64,000 nucleotides of DNA from Chelydra serpentina (lineage: Eukaryota; Chordata; Testudines; Chelydridae). Shown in pieces: positions 10,908-20,247 of the stretch. The number at the start of each line of letters is the position of its first letter. Within the stretch, counting starts at the first letter, position 1. The stretch spans positions 414,411 through 478,410 of the forward strand of contig JBAIAC010000271.1 of assembly GCA_037349315.1 (NCBI GenBank), written 5' to 3'. Made by a program: the position numbers and the translations under genes. The notes under the pieces were generated by a model, which made no database searches, was not told the DNA's origin, and saw only the letters and a list, made by a program, of their open reading frames with translations.

Positions 10908-10980
10908 TTCCCACACCGGGAATTGAACCCAGGCCACTTGGGTGAAAGACCAGGAAGCCTGACCACTAGACCATATGGGA
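10908..10980 (-). tRNA. tRNA-Glu(TTC) with 8-nt anticodon loop
   Basis: The minus strand gives TCCCATA/TGTGGGA acceptor, a good D arm and a good T arm with B box GGTTCAATTCC. The anticodon stem CCTGG/CCAAG has one C-A mismatch. The loop is TCTTTCAC, eight bases rather than seven, because one base was inserted next to TTC; total length is 73 instead of 72. It may be a pseudogene. Confidence 0.65.
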
Positions 10981-11810
10981 CTGGCACTGGTTAGCTAGTC
11001 CAAGCCAACTACTTATGAGAGCAGCAGCGCCACCCAGCAGGGACAGGCGCAGGGCTGCATTAATCTTTGAGGTACCAAAGTTTTCCTTCTATCCATTCCC
11101 AGTGCCTGTGATCAGGAAACAGAGATTGGGGGGGGGGGGGATCCCAGGTGCTGCACAGACCATGACTGAGATTGGGACCCTCTATTGTGCTCGGTGCTGT
11201 ACAAACCCTGGCCAACACTGGGACACCCATGGGCTTCCCCTCAATGTCTCAGAGCCTCTGCTGCCCAACTTCTCCTGACTCAGGCTGAATTGCCTCAGCC
11301 TGGGACTAATCTCCCCAGTTCAAAGTCTTTGTCTTCTGGACGATCTTCCAGGTGTTGAGATCGGGGAGGTTGAGGCCATGTGGTGGTGTCATCAATCCTC
11401 CTTTATATTTTCTCTCTGGATGCTAGAAAGACCCATGCTGGGACGTGGGGGTCAGGTAGCTCCCACTGTGTACCGTGCCCTCGCTGAGACGTCTCTGGGA
11501 GAGTGGATTCTTCTTGATGGGCCACCAACACTTGGTCTCGTAGGATCCTGATGTCGGCTGCTCCTTTGTTCATACTGAAAAGCTAACTGCAGGCCTTTCC
11601 CACGCTCCCCACATTTCAGTAAGGAACAGAGAGCAATACTTTGTAACGTCACATACCATGATAGTCCCTACAACCCAACAGGAGAGTCATGGTCAATGGA
11701 TCAAGACGTTTTAAGCAATACCTCACAGTCATGCTTTGTCCAAAGCAGATCAGAATCACAGCACCGCTGGGAATATGGGGGTCCCGGGTGCTACTGTGAG
11801 GTCCTGAGTG
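10981..11810. other. no recognised gene
   Basis: No gene is seen. Bases about 11160-11240 contain GTGCTCGGTGCTGTACAAAC, a word common in 3' tails of ancient L2/MIR-like elements. A G13 run lies at about 11128-11140. Confidence 0.4.
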
Positions 11811-11899
11811 TCACTCTCTGCCAAAGCCTTTTTCCGCTAGCAGGGGCCTCTCTGTGCCCAGAGCTCCTAATAGCTGCATGTCTGCAGGCCGTGGAGAGC

Positions 11900-12114
11900 T
11901 CTGGTTTGGCGTCTCTTTCTCAGCGAGCATCGGCTGTGGTTCTTGCCAGGTCTCTAGAGAGCGACCTTTCCGAAGAGCTGGCTGAAGAGCCTTTCTAGGA
12001 ACCAGGAGCTCCTGGCTGGCCTGCCAGTTCTTCCTGGCTGAGCTGACTGGATCTGTCGGGCTCCCTTTCTGGGATCTCTTTCTTCTCCACAGAAAAGACC
12101 TTCCTGGGAAATCC
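11900..12114. repeat. duplicated flank shared with 45755-45910
   Basis: GAAGAGCTGGCTGAAGAGCC and the following 150 bp recur at 45770-45910 in the same orientation. The 45 kb copy lacks the Penelope-like insertion found here, so it shows the empty site. Confidence 0.7.
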
Positions 12115-12122
12115 TTTAAATG

Positions 12123-12298
12123 ATTCAAAGGGTCCTGTGGCACCTTATAGACTAACAGAGGTATTGAAGCATAAGCTTTCGTGGGTCAATACCCACTTCT
12201 TTGGATGCAAGCAGTGGAAGCACTGTTAGTCTATAAGGTGCCACAGGACCCTTTGTCGCTTCTACAGATCCAGACTAACACGGCTACTCCTCTGATAC
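12123..12298 (-). mobile_element. Penelope-like terminal element with degenerate hammerhead region
   Basis: A 176-bp insertion flanked by TTTAAATG at 12115-12122 and 12299-12306. It contains inverted 32-bp arms (GTGGCACCTTATAGACTAAC and its complement) around a hairpin. Read on the minus strand, the hairpin AGTGGGTATTGACCCAC is followed by GAAAGCTTATGC. This arrangement is that of hammerhead motifs known from Penelope-like retroelements. The catalytic CTGATGA is here CCAAAGA, so self-cleavage is not expected. Family assignment rests on motif memory. Confidence 0.6.
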
Positions 12299-12307
12299 TT
12301 TAAATGC

Positions 12308-12348
12308 AAGGTTGAAAGCCCTGAGTGCTGCCCTTACACCATGGGACC
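12308..12348 (-). pseudogene. 5' fragment of tRNA-Gln
   Basis: Minus strand GGTCCCATGGTGTAAGGGC matches the 5' half of a tRNA-Gln, including an intact 5' acceptor strand that the copies at 21880 and 47685 have lost. It ends in the anticodon arm next to the Penelope-like insertion. The upstream flank (GTTTGTCTGACGTCCAGTG) is shared with the other Gln copies. Confidence 0.7.
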
Positions 12349-12599
12349 CAGAGGAGAGCACCTTGCGTTTGTCTGACGTCCAGTGTAGCAGAGCCCGGGC
12401 AGACAATTTTTTGCCTCCCTTGCTCAAGATCTCTCTGGCCAGCCCTGCATTTGCTCAACAAGTCGGCACCCAGAAGCCTTTCTTCCTCCCAACTGTGAGG
12501 CCAGTGGGCATGTGAGGAAGTTGCCTCTTCAGTCCCAGGCAGTAAATGGCCCTTCCTAGGAAAGCCCAAGTCCTGAAAAGAAAAAACTAGTGGCACATA

Positions 12600-12902
12600 C
12601 CGATGGGCGAACCGGGAGAAAGTGGCCTCAGCCCTTCAAGAGATCAACTGGTAGAGCAAAGGACTGGAGCCGGAGCTCAGGATGTCAAACTTCTCTTGCC
12701 CTTGTGACTGCAGCTTGAAGGAGAGCTTCTTTTCCTTCCCCTTGCTGAGGAAGAGCAAGAGAAGAAGGAAAGCCCAGGTGGGCACAAGCCCCCACTGTCT
12801 TTCCCTGCTGGGGAGCCTGAAATGAGGGACTCGTGGTGGGTAGAGGTACCACTGCGCTTCGAGAAAACAGGCCACCCCTGCACACAAAGGGACCAAAGAG
12901 CA
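12600..12902 (-). repeat. Phe-Val block, inverted copy
   Basis: Reverse complement of 6260-6560 and 31280-31580 (TTTCTCAGCAAGGGGAAGG and the CCAGTTGATCTCTCGAAGG stretch). The Val end is missing and the stretch joins Lys-type flank near 12600. Confidence 0.85.
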
Positions 12903-12975
12903 TGCCGAAGCCCGGGATTGAACCAGGGACCTTTAGATCTTCAGTCTAACGCTCCCCCAACTGAGCTACTTCGGC
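12903..12975 (-). tRNA. tRNA-Phe(GAA)
   Basis: This is the best Phe copy in the window. Acceptor GCCGAAG pairs perfectly with CTTCGGC, the anticodon stem TTAGA/TCTAA closes loop CTGAAGA, and the T arm CCTGG-TTCAATC-CCGGG gives a consensus B box. The downstream minus-strand flank has only T3 runs (CTCTTTGG), so termination may be less efficient. Likely functional. Confidence 0.9.
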
Positions 12976-13317
12976 CCCTACAGGTCACCTTTTGGCCTGC
13001 TCAGCCTCTGTCTGGGATGTTTTTGTCAGCCATGGCACACAAAAAGAACGTCATTGCGAGCGGCCCATGGAGGCAAGCTGAAATTCCAGATGTTAGTACA
13101 TTTCAGTAACAGTTAAAATTAAAATTTTCTATGTGCTTAGTTTAAATGATTTTATTTTATTTGTTCATATATGGAATGAAGAATACAGATTTACAGATCC
13201 TGGCATGCACATTTAGCGTCTTCTATGATAGAGAAAATCATGCATCCAAATTGTGCATGAAAATCATAAAATGAGCTACAAATGCAATAAGAAATAAGGT
13301 ATTTAGAATTTTAACAT

Positions 13318-13783
13318 ATGTCAGAGAAGAAGCTTTTTCCTGGGGTGTCATTTGGTCTAGGGGAGGCCCTGTCAGGGAGGGCAGGAGTAAGTGTTACATG
13401 CCTATTTCCAGGCTGTATTCTGTGGGCACCCTGCTCTGTGGGAGGGATCCTGGGAGCCCAGACTCAGGGCTGGAACAGGCCCCTGATTTCGGGGGTGGCT
13501 GCAGGGTTACAGCGCTCTGACATCTCAGACAATCTGTCTCTCCCCAAGCCTCAGATCTGTGTCCCCAGAGGCTCCTGCACTGTCTCCGCCCCATTCCCAT
13601 TCTACAGACAGGAGCAGCGTGAAGGGTTAGGGGGGATCCATAGGGGGGCAGAGGCTTCAGGAGCCCACAGTGTTTGCCCATCTGGGGCATTGTGGCTGAG
13701 ATCTCTGCTGGCCAGCGCCAGCGCTCGCAAGGCGCTAGTGTGGATGCTGGAGGCTGGGTGCTGGATGCTGGAGGCAGAGACTC
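13318..13783 (+). repeat. iMet block, copy 1
   Basis: The 5' flank of the initiator tRNA-Met is repeated in the same orientation at 18775-19225 with few differences and partly inverted at 53006-53150. Long frames across 13318-13926 and 18787-19941 are flank read-through in a GC-rich duplicate, with the tRNA inside them, so I do not call them genes. Confidence 0.9.
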
Positions 13784-13855
13784 AGCAGAGTGGCGCAGCG
13801 GCAGCGTGCTGGGCCCATAACCCAGAGGTCGATGGATCGAAACCATCCTCTGCTA
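13784..13855 (+). tRNA. initiator tRNA-Met(CAT)
   Basis: A 72-nt initiator-type tRNA. It has A1-T72 at the acceptor end (AGCAGAG/CTCTGCT), the three G-C pairs GGG/CCC next to the anticodon loop CCCATAA with C33, and the ATCGAAA T loop in place of TTC, all hallmarks of eukaryotic iMet. A TTTTT terminator lies about 17 nt downstream. Likely functional. Confidence 0.94.
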
Positions 13856-13989
13856 GGCAGGTGCTTGTTTCTTTTTGCTCTGGGCCTGCAAGCAAGGGGG
13901 CGACCAGCAGAGCACCGAGAGCCTAGCCCATAAGGCAAGAGGTGGCTGAGGTGTGGGACTGCCAGGGAGCTCCCCGGCCCCTCTGGCTG

Positions 13990-14371
13990 CCTGGGCTGAA
14001 GGCAAGAGGCAGGCCTGTGCGTGGTGAGGGCCTCCTGTCCCAGCGGTGACTGGGGAGCTCAGGGCTGATAGAAGGGGCTGAGGGTCGGGAGTGAGGGCGA
14101 AAGCAGGAAGAATGGAGCCTTCACAGCCCGCCCGATATTCGATAACATCATTAAGGAAAATATTTCTCAATGAGCTCTCAGTAAAAGATCAGAAACAGCC
14201 AGTGTCCACATCACGCTACAGGCATTGGGATGTTCTTTAAATTTGCCAGACCGACCTAACTAACACCTAACACAAATTTGAAGCTCTTCTTTTCACACCG
14301 TTGCTCATTCTCAGAATCTGCTTTGTCTCCAGACAGATCCATTCTCTTTCAGAACGGCCTTGCTCTTTCTG
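13990..14371. other. tRNA flank, no gene seen
   Basis: The iMet 3' flank passes into the Arg-locus 5' flank at about 14220, which recurs at 17540 and 22505. No gene is recognised. Confidence 0.5.
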
Positions 14372-14377
14372 GTTTCA

Positions 14378-14491
14378 GAGTAGCAGCCGTGTTAGTCTGT
14401 GTCAGCAAAACAACAGGAGTATTTGTGGCACCTTAGAGATTAACACATTTATTTCAGCATAAGCTTTCGTGCACTACAGTCCACTTCATCT
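14378..14491 (-). mobile_element. Penelope-like 3' terminus with partial hammerhead motif
   Basis: The plus strand reads AGCAGCCGTGTTAGTCTGTG through GGCACCTTAGAGATTAACAC to AAGCTTTCGTG. On the minus strand this ends with GATGAAGTGG, a short hairpin and CACGAAAGCTTATGC, so both GATGA and GAAA core blocks of a hammerhead survive. The element breaks off just upstream of GATGA. It is inserted in the Arg-locus flank: the copy at 17700 lacks it. Confidence 0.6.
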
Positions 14492-14727
14492 ATCTGTTTC
14501 GTTCATTGTCGTGTCGGAGTAAACACTCCCCTTCACTCTCTTCTCAGACAAACACTAGTGTTAAGTGTTTGCTACTGATGGATGTAGAAAGCATTTGTCG
14601 AGTGGAAGATGACATTTCTGGGGGATTGTTCCCGAGACCCAGTACTTTGTGTTCAAACATCTCCCAGCTTCCTTGGTGAAAAGAAGACCAAGGTTTCTTT
14701 GCAATGCACAGAAAGAACATAGTTTTG

Positions 14728-14816
14728 GACTTCAGATGGGACTTGAACCCACCATCCCTGGCTTAGGAAACCAATGCCTTACCAAGCCAATGCCTTACCC
14801 ATTAGGCCACTGGGAT
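14728..14816 (-). pseudogene. tRNA-Arg(CCT) with internal duplication
   Basis: The minus strand matches the tRNA-Arg(CCT) at 17942, but a 16-17 nt segment (GGTAAGGCATTGG) covering D arm and anticodon 5' stem is tandemly repeated, giving 89 nt. Acceptor pairing is also poorer (CTGAAGT). Nonfunctional. Confidence 0.85.
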
Positions 14817-15059
14817 GTGACAAATGGAGGGATGGAAATTCTCTCTCATAATTGCACATTCCTCACATTTGCTTGGAAGCAAAATGCTCCCTTTATGAGA
14901 CTTACAGAAATGTCGACATCCCATGTCAGGTCACTGACAGAGCTGAGCCCCACCTTTCTGCCAGCCATCTTTAGAGAAGAACCCCATCCCAGAGTCACCC
15001 CTCCCTCCGTCAGCACCTCCACGGCTGTGGCTCTGAGTGGCAGTAGGGTGATTTGGGGG

Positions 15060-15620
15060 CGAATCCAGGGCTGGAAGTGGGGTCAGGTCAGCCTGTGAGG
15101 AGTAACCAGGTGGGGCAGACCCAGGGTGAGGCTGTTGGCTGCTGGTGGGATGTTGGGATCAGAGCTCTAGATCAAAGCTGCACAGCGACCTGACACCCAG
15201 GGTTACAAGGCCAACATAGCGACCCCCTTACCGGCCTCGTGAACCCCAAACCCTAGTTACTCTGGGCACTTAGGAGTCTCTGTCCCTTAATCACTTCTGG
15301 GAGCTCCCCAGCAGGCTGCGGGCGTCAGCCGCCTCCTGCCTCACAGGTGAGACTCTTGGCGCTGTGCAAGCCGCCCCCTCGCTTGCAGGCCCAGGGTAGG
15401 AAGCGGGAGGCCCGGTGCTCGCAGAAGAGGGTTTGATTAATCCACCTCTGTGTTATGGGCACAGCACAGTTCCCCTGTGTCCCTCTGCTGGCTTTTCGTA
15501 AGCAGCACCCAGCGGCCCTGGCTCCAGGCTGGTGCCTTGCGAGCTCTGGCCCTGGCAGGGAGCGGTGCAGGGGGCTGGGCAGGGTCCCTGGCAAACCAGC
15601 TGCTGGTCGGCGTCTCTGTG
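15060..15620. repeat. Met-relic block, direct copy of 23070-23620
   Basis: About 560 bp is nearly identical to 23070-23620 in the same orientation, including ACCCAGGGTTACAAGGCC and the tRNA relic inside it. The open frames of 100-200 codons in both copies come from this GC-rich duplicate and have no recognised domain. Confidence 0.9.
15421..15489 (-). pseudogene. ancient iMet relic, copy 1
   Basis: The minus strand begins AGCAGAGGGACACAGGGG and keeps CCCATAAC and an AGAGGTGGATTAATC region where iMet has AGAGGTCGATGGATC. Stems are eroded, so this is a decayed initiator tRNA shared with 23427-23495. Confidence 0.6.
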
Positions 15621-15629
15621 GTTTTGAAG

Positions 15630-16194
15630 CAGCAAAACAGGCCTGTGAGGAAGGAGGAAGCGGCATGGGGTTACCACTGTGCCTTGATATGTGCCCGAAG
15701 GTATCGTAATTCCTACGGCTGGAGCGCAGCAGGGACTGCACAGCTTCCTCCCCCCACACACTGAGGAGATCCAGCACCTCACCATTGCTCCATACTGGGG
15801 ATCGCCTGGCGCGTGGAAGCATGGTCACCTGGAAAGATGCGCTGAGAGCTCTCCACGCCTGGCTGAGCAAACAGGAAGGGGATTTAAAGGGCAGGTCTGA
15901 CGGTTGGTCACCTGAGAACAGGGCAGCAGAAGTCAAAAGTGATGAGCAGAGTGGCTAGACCAGGCATTGTGGGACGCGTCCGGAGGCCAATCGGAGCGCA
16001 TTAGGTGTCCACACTGGCACCCTGGCGCTCCAGTGAGAGCGCAACAAGCGTTGTTCCACTCGGGGAGGTGGAGTCCCCGGCACGCTCCAGCCGCGGAGTC
16101 AGAGCGCTCTACGTGCCTTGCCCGTGTGGACGGGGAGTAAGGTACAGCGCAAGTGTAGCCACGCCCTCTCTCTGTGCACTGGTGTGAGGCTGAG
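15630..16194. other. no recognised gene
   Basis: No tRNA or exon is recognised. ACTGGCACCCTGGCGCTCC and GTGTCCACACTGG near 16010 suggest DNA transposon debris. Confidence 0.35.
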
Positions 16195-16940
16195 TGGGTC
16201 ACCGAGCAGTGACACTCCAAGGAGGTTCCCTGAGTAGGTTTCACTCCTCAGGAGATTCTGAACCAAAACAATTACAATACTGTGCACAATATTTTAAAAT
16301 TCTGACAATCTTATTTGTCAATAAAGAAATGCAGAGGCTCCAGCATTGTAGTGGGGAGCACAGTCTACTGGATGCACGGAGGTGGGAGATCACCCTGCAG
16401 CCCCCCTCCCGTCCTGGGAAACAGACTCGGTGGTGAGGCTGCGCCTCTCTGCTGCCTACTCCACATGCCCAAAACGACGCTCCAGAACTTCTGCGGAGGG
16501 GCACATGACCACTGTTGTGGCTTCCCTTTGCTTCCCCATGAGAAAGTCTTATTTCTGCAGGGAAGCAAAGAATTCTGCAGGGGACATGAATTCTGCGTGT
16601 GCGCAGTGGTGCCGAATTCCCCCAGCAGTAAAGTCTGAATCTTGCAGATGGCTGCAGAGTATGAATCAGGCTGCCTCTGCCCAGGAAATGCCACACTGCT
16701 CTTCCAGGAAAAAAGATCCTGCTGCAGAAGAAACCATGTGACTGGAGTCATAGCTAAGGCTACGACTTAATCACGGGTATTTTAAGAAAAAGTCATGGAT
16801 GGCTCATGGGCAAGAAACACAAAATCATGGCCCCTGACCTGTACCGTAAATTCCCCTGACTGAATCTTGGGGGCGTGGGAGCCCGGGGGTCCCTCAGTAC
16901 CACCTGATGCGTGGGGTGGTGGAAAGCCCCAAAGGGCCCA
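16195..16940. mobile_element. dispersed repeats, unclassified
   Basis: Bases 16250-16400 (TGTGCACAATATTTTAAAATTC through AAATGCAGAGGCTCCAGCA) recur at 17280-17396 and belong to a turtle interspersed repeat. Bases 16748-16860 (CACGGGTATTTT, AAAGTCATGGATGG) look like a second DNA-transposon family. Superfamilies were not assigned. Confidence 0.5.
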
Positions 16941-17159
16941 TTGTACCACTGGGGAGGGGGAAGCCCCAGGGGCCTGCTGACACTCTGGCCACTGCAGGGG
17001 GAGCCCCGGGGGGCCTGTGGGGCCGGGCTCTGCTGGGTGTTTATTCCTTCCTGTCATCGCTGTGGAAGTGTAAACAGAGATAATTTGCTCCTCTTTTCTA
17101 TGCAGAAGAAATAAAGGCTGCTGAATCATTTCCAGGGGTGTAAGTAATGAAACAGAAAC

Positions 17160-17231
17160 TAGCAGAAGATGGTTTCGATCCATCGACCTCTGGGTTACGG
17201 GCCCAGCACGCTTCCACTGCGACACTCTGCT
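17160..17231 (-). tRNA. initiator-Met body with CGT anticodon
   Basis: A 72-nt minus-strand cloverleaf with the iMet hallmarks (A1-T72, GGG/CCC anticodon stem, ATCGAAA T loop). The anticodon loop is CCCGTAA, so CAT has become CGT, which would read the threonine codon ACG. Base 9 is T and acceptor pair 7-66 is G-U. Structure is otherwise kept. It is most simply a young pseudogene. Confidence 0.75.
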
Positions 17232-17396
17232 GTGTGTGGCAATTGCCTACAGGATCTAGTCACAGGGCAGCTGAGTGGGTTTTACTCCTGAAGGGATTCT
17301 GCACCAAACAATAAAATACAATACAATAAAAATCTGTGCACAATATTTTAAAATAATGCAAATTGTATTTGCCAATAAATAAATGTGGAGCCTCCA

Positions 17397-17520
17397 TAGG
17401 GTGACCAGATGTCCCGATTTTATAGGGACAGTCCCGATTTTGGGGTCTTTTTCTTATATAGACTCCTATTACCCTCCACCCCCTGTCCCGATTTTTCACA
17501 AGTGCTGTCTGGTTACCCTA
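17397..17520. mobile_element. hAT-type MITE with perfect 8-bp TSD
   Basis: A 124-bp palindromic element with TAGGGTGACCAGA ends, flanked by AGCCTCCA at 17389-17396 and 17521-17528. The disrupted sequence (AAATGTGGAGCCTCCAGCAT) is the dispersed repeat intact at 16328-16348, so this insertion is younger than that repeat. Confidence 0.94.
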
Positions 17521-17524
17521 AGCC

Positions 17525-17941
17525 TCCAGCATGGCAGTGTCCGCATCATGCTAAGGGCATTGGGATGTTCTTTAAATTTGCAAGACCAACCTAACTAACA
17601 CCTAACACACATTTGAAGCTCTTTTTTTCACGCCGTTGCTCATTATCAGGGTCTGCTTTGTCGCCAGACAAATCCATTCTCTTTCAGAACGGCCTTGCTC
17701 TTTCTGTCTGTTTCATTCATTGACGTGTCGGAGTAAACACTCCCCTGCACTCTCTTCTCAGACAAACACTAGTATTAAGTGTTTGCTACTGATGGGTCTA
17801 GAAAGCATTTGTCGAGTGGAAGATGACATTTCTGGGGGATTGTTTCCAAGACCCAGTACTTTGTGTTCCAACATCTCCCAGCTTCCTTGGTGAAAATAAG
17901 ACCAAAGTTTCTTTGCAATGTACAGGAAGAAAGTAGTTTTT
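17525..17941. repeat. tRNA-Arg locus flank, copy 2
   Basis: GTGTCGGAGTAAACACTCCCC, TTTGTCGAGTGGAAGATG and neighbouring words recur at 14220-14727 and 22505-22740, always at the 3' side of a minus-strand tRNA-Arg. Confidence 0.88.
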
Positions 17942-18014
17942 CACCCCAGATGGGAGTTGAACCCACAATCTTTGGCTTAGGAAGCCAATGCCTTATCCAT
18001 TAGGCCACTGGGAC
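17942..18014 (-). tRNA. tRNA-Arg(CCT)
   Basis: A 73-nt cloverleaf with acceptor GTCCCAG/CTGGGGT paired with wobbles, anticodon stem TTGGC/GCCAA, loop TTCCTAA (CCT) and T arm GTGGG-TTCAACT-CCCAT. Both boxes are near consensus. No T4 run lies within 30 nt downstream, so termination is the weak point. It is the best of three Arg(CCT)-type copies. Confidence 0.82.
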
Positions 18015-18403
18015 CCTGATGTACAAGGGTTGGAGGGATTGAAATTCCCTCCAATAATTGCACATTCCTCACATTCGCTAGGGGGCAGGATTTCTCTGGG
18101 GCGCTGTCAGAGATGAAAGTGACCACATCCCCTCTGTTTGACCACAGTCACAGCAGGAGAGGAGGTTTGAATGGAATCGAATGCCCTGGCTCAGACAAGA
18201 GACACAGGGAGGTTTTGCTGTTCATGGATCTGTGCAAAGGAAATTGTGTCTCTGTGTGAAATTGAGGAGGGAAATGAAACATCCACATGGTGGCCCAATG
18301 CCCTACAGAATGTGGGTGAAGGACTCAGGCTGAGAAATCATTTAACAGGATTTTGTATCAATTTATTGCCCTGATTAAAAACAATGGCTAAAAAGCAGCC
18401 ATT

Positions 18404-18465
18404 GTTGCTAGTATTTGTACCTGTGTAGGGACACCCCGGTGCGTGTCAAGTCCGTTGCCTTAACC
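18404..18465 (-). pseudogene. truncated tRNA-Ser relic
   Basis: The minus strand shows GGTTAAGGCAACGGACTTGAC followed by a class II variable arm and CACAGGTACAAATAC. The 5' acceptor and part of the D arm are replaced by GGTCGGCGAATA, a dispersed repeat end. TGA is readable as a Ser anticodon, but the stem is broken. Confidence 0.6.
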
Positions 18466-18774
18466 AGGGGTCGGCGAATATTTTTATCAAGATCCAAATT
18501 TCAAGGTATAGTCAAGGTCTAGACTCCAGAGGAAATAAGACACTGATGATAATACAGAAGTGTATGAAAAGATTGTGCAGTCGCTAGGGGCTTAACTAGG
18601 ATGATTGTATCGTGTTTTACTCTTTATATCTTGTGCCACCTCCTTTCCCCTCACCCTCAATTTGGATAGAGAAAATCACGTATCCAAATTGCGCATGAAA
18701 ATCATAAAATGAGCAAAAAAAGCAATTAAAAAAGGGTATTCAGAATTTTAACATATGGGGGGTCAGCGAAGAAG

Positions 18775-19225
18775 CTTTTTCCTGGGGTGTCATTTGGTCT
18801 AGGGGAGGCCCGGTCAGGGAGAGCAGGAGTTAGTTTCACATGCCTGTTTCCAGGCTGTATTCTGTGGGCACCCTGCTCTGTGGGGGGGATCCCGGGAGCC
18901 CAGACTCAGGGCGGGAACAGGCCCCTGATTTCGGGGGTGGCTGCAGGGTTACAGCGCTCTGACGTCTCAGACAATCTGTCTCTCCCCAAGCCTCAGATCT
19001 GTGTCCCCAGAGGCTCCTCCATGGCCTCCGCCCCATTCCCATTCTACAGACAGGAGCAGCGTGAAGGGTTAGGGGGGATCCATAGGGGGGCAGAGGCTTC
19101 AGGAGCCCACAGTGTTTGCCCATCTGGGGCATTGTGGCTGAGATCTCTGCTGGCCAGCGCCAGCGCTCGCAAGGCGCTAGTGTGGATGCTGGAGGCTGGG
19201 TGCTGGATGACGGAGGCAGAGACCC
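18775..19225 (+). repeat. iMet block, copy 2
   Basis: A direct duplicate of 13318-13783 displaced by about 5.45 kb. The 384-codon frame through this block includes the tRNA and flank and shows no protein domain. Confidence 0.9.
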
Positions 19226-19297
19226 AGCAGGGTGGCACAGCGGCAGCGTGCTGGGCTCATAACCCAGCGGTCGATGGATCGAAACCATCCTCTGCTA
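19226..19297 (+). tRNA. initiator tRNA-Met(CAT), copy 2
   Basis: It differs from copy 1 at a few sites: acceptor AGCAGGG/CTCTGCT (one G-U), GCTCATAACCC so position 33 is T instead of C, and CAGCGG in the variable region. The cloverleaf is still complete and a TTTTT terminator follows 17 nt downstream. C33 to T33 is unusual for a vertebrate initiator. Probably functional, less certain than copy 1. Confidence 0.82.
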
Positions 19298-19744
19298 GGC
19301 AGGTGCTTGTTTCTTTTTGCTCTGGGCCTGCAAGCGAGGGGGCGACCAGCAGAGCGCCAGGTGCCGAGGCCGTGAGGCAGGAGGTGGCTGAGGTGTGGGA
19401 CTGCCAGGGAGCTCCCCGGCCCCGCTGGCTGCCTGGGCTGAAGGCAAGAGCCAGGCCTGTGCGTGGTGAGGGCTCCCATCCCGGCCTGAGGCACCAGCAC
19501 GTCCTCGTCCCCTTTTCCCACCCACACCGGCAGGCGGCTGCTGCGGGAGAACACGCGGGAGGCTCTCGGGACGCTCGGCAGCTCCATGGGGCTGTTGGGG
19601 GAAAGAGCCGAGGCTCCCAACTCCACCTGCCATTGACTCGTGTGGCTCTGCGCGCCGTCAGCCGGGGCGGGCCAGGCTGCGGACGTGACTCGGGCTGGGG
19701 CACTGGCCAGCAGAGGTGCAGGCTGCTCGGAGCAGCAGACTCGT

Positions 19745-19818
19745 GTCTCTGTGGCGCAATTGGTCAGCGTGTTTCACTATGCACTGAAAGGCTGGTGGTT
19801 GGAGCCCACCCAGGGACA
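19745..19818 (+). pseudogene. tRNA-Asn body with ATG loop
   Basis: A 74-nt tRNA-Asn body with a paired acceptor (GTCTCTG/CAGGGAC) and D arm. The anticodon loop reads CTATGCA (ATG in place of GTT), two anticodon-stem pairs are lost, and the B box has C56 changed to G (GGTTGGAGCC). Inactive. Confidence 0.8.
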
Positions 19819-20173
19819 GCGATAACCCCGTTTTCCTCAAGACCTGCGGAGAGCCCCATAGGCCCCCTTTTTGCCGCCTCAAAAGCGTCCCTCTTGGCCT
19901 CAGTGGTTTCAGCTGAGACCCGAAGCGTGCACTGGATGTGACTCGGAAACCCATCTCCCAGCACCCATGCCGGAGGCTCAGGCTTAATCCTCAAGGCCGA
20001 GCGCAAAACCTTCAGCCGGGCACGTTTCGCTCCCTTCCCGCCTCCGCCCAAGCGACAAGGTAGAAACGGACGAGACTCGCCGGCTCGAAGACGCCTCCCT
20101 CCCACTTCTCTTTAGGCTGCTGTGACGTTATTAATATGAACTGGGACCATAGAGATCATTTTTGACACCACTT

Positions 20174-20247
20174 GGTACCATGGCTTAGCTGGTTAAAGCA
20201 CCTGTTTTGTAAACAGGAGATCCTGGGTTCAACTCCCAGTGGTGGCT
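20174..20247 (+). tRNA. tRNA-Thr(TGT)
   Basis: A 74-nt cloverleaf with perfect anticodon stem CCTGT/ACAGG, loop TTTGTAA (TGT), consensus T arm CTGGG-TTCAACT-CCCAG and an immediate TTTT terminator. Acceptor pair 2-71 is G-G, the single defect. It heads a Thr-Phe block. Possibly functional. Confidence 0.78.

Noticed and set aside
13318..13926. A 202-codon frame
   Set aside because: Contains the tRNA-Met gene and its duplicated flank; not a protein gene.
18787..19941. A 384-codon frame
   Set aside because: It runs through duplicated tRNA flank and through the initiator tRNA-Met gene itself, has no domain, and its counterpart at 13318 ends differently.
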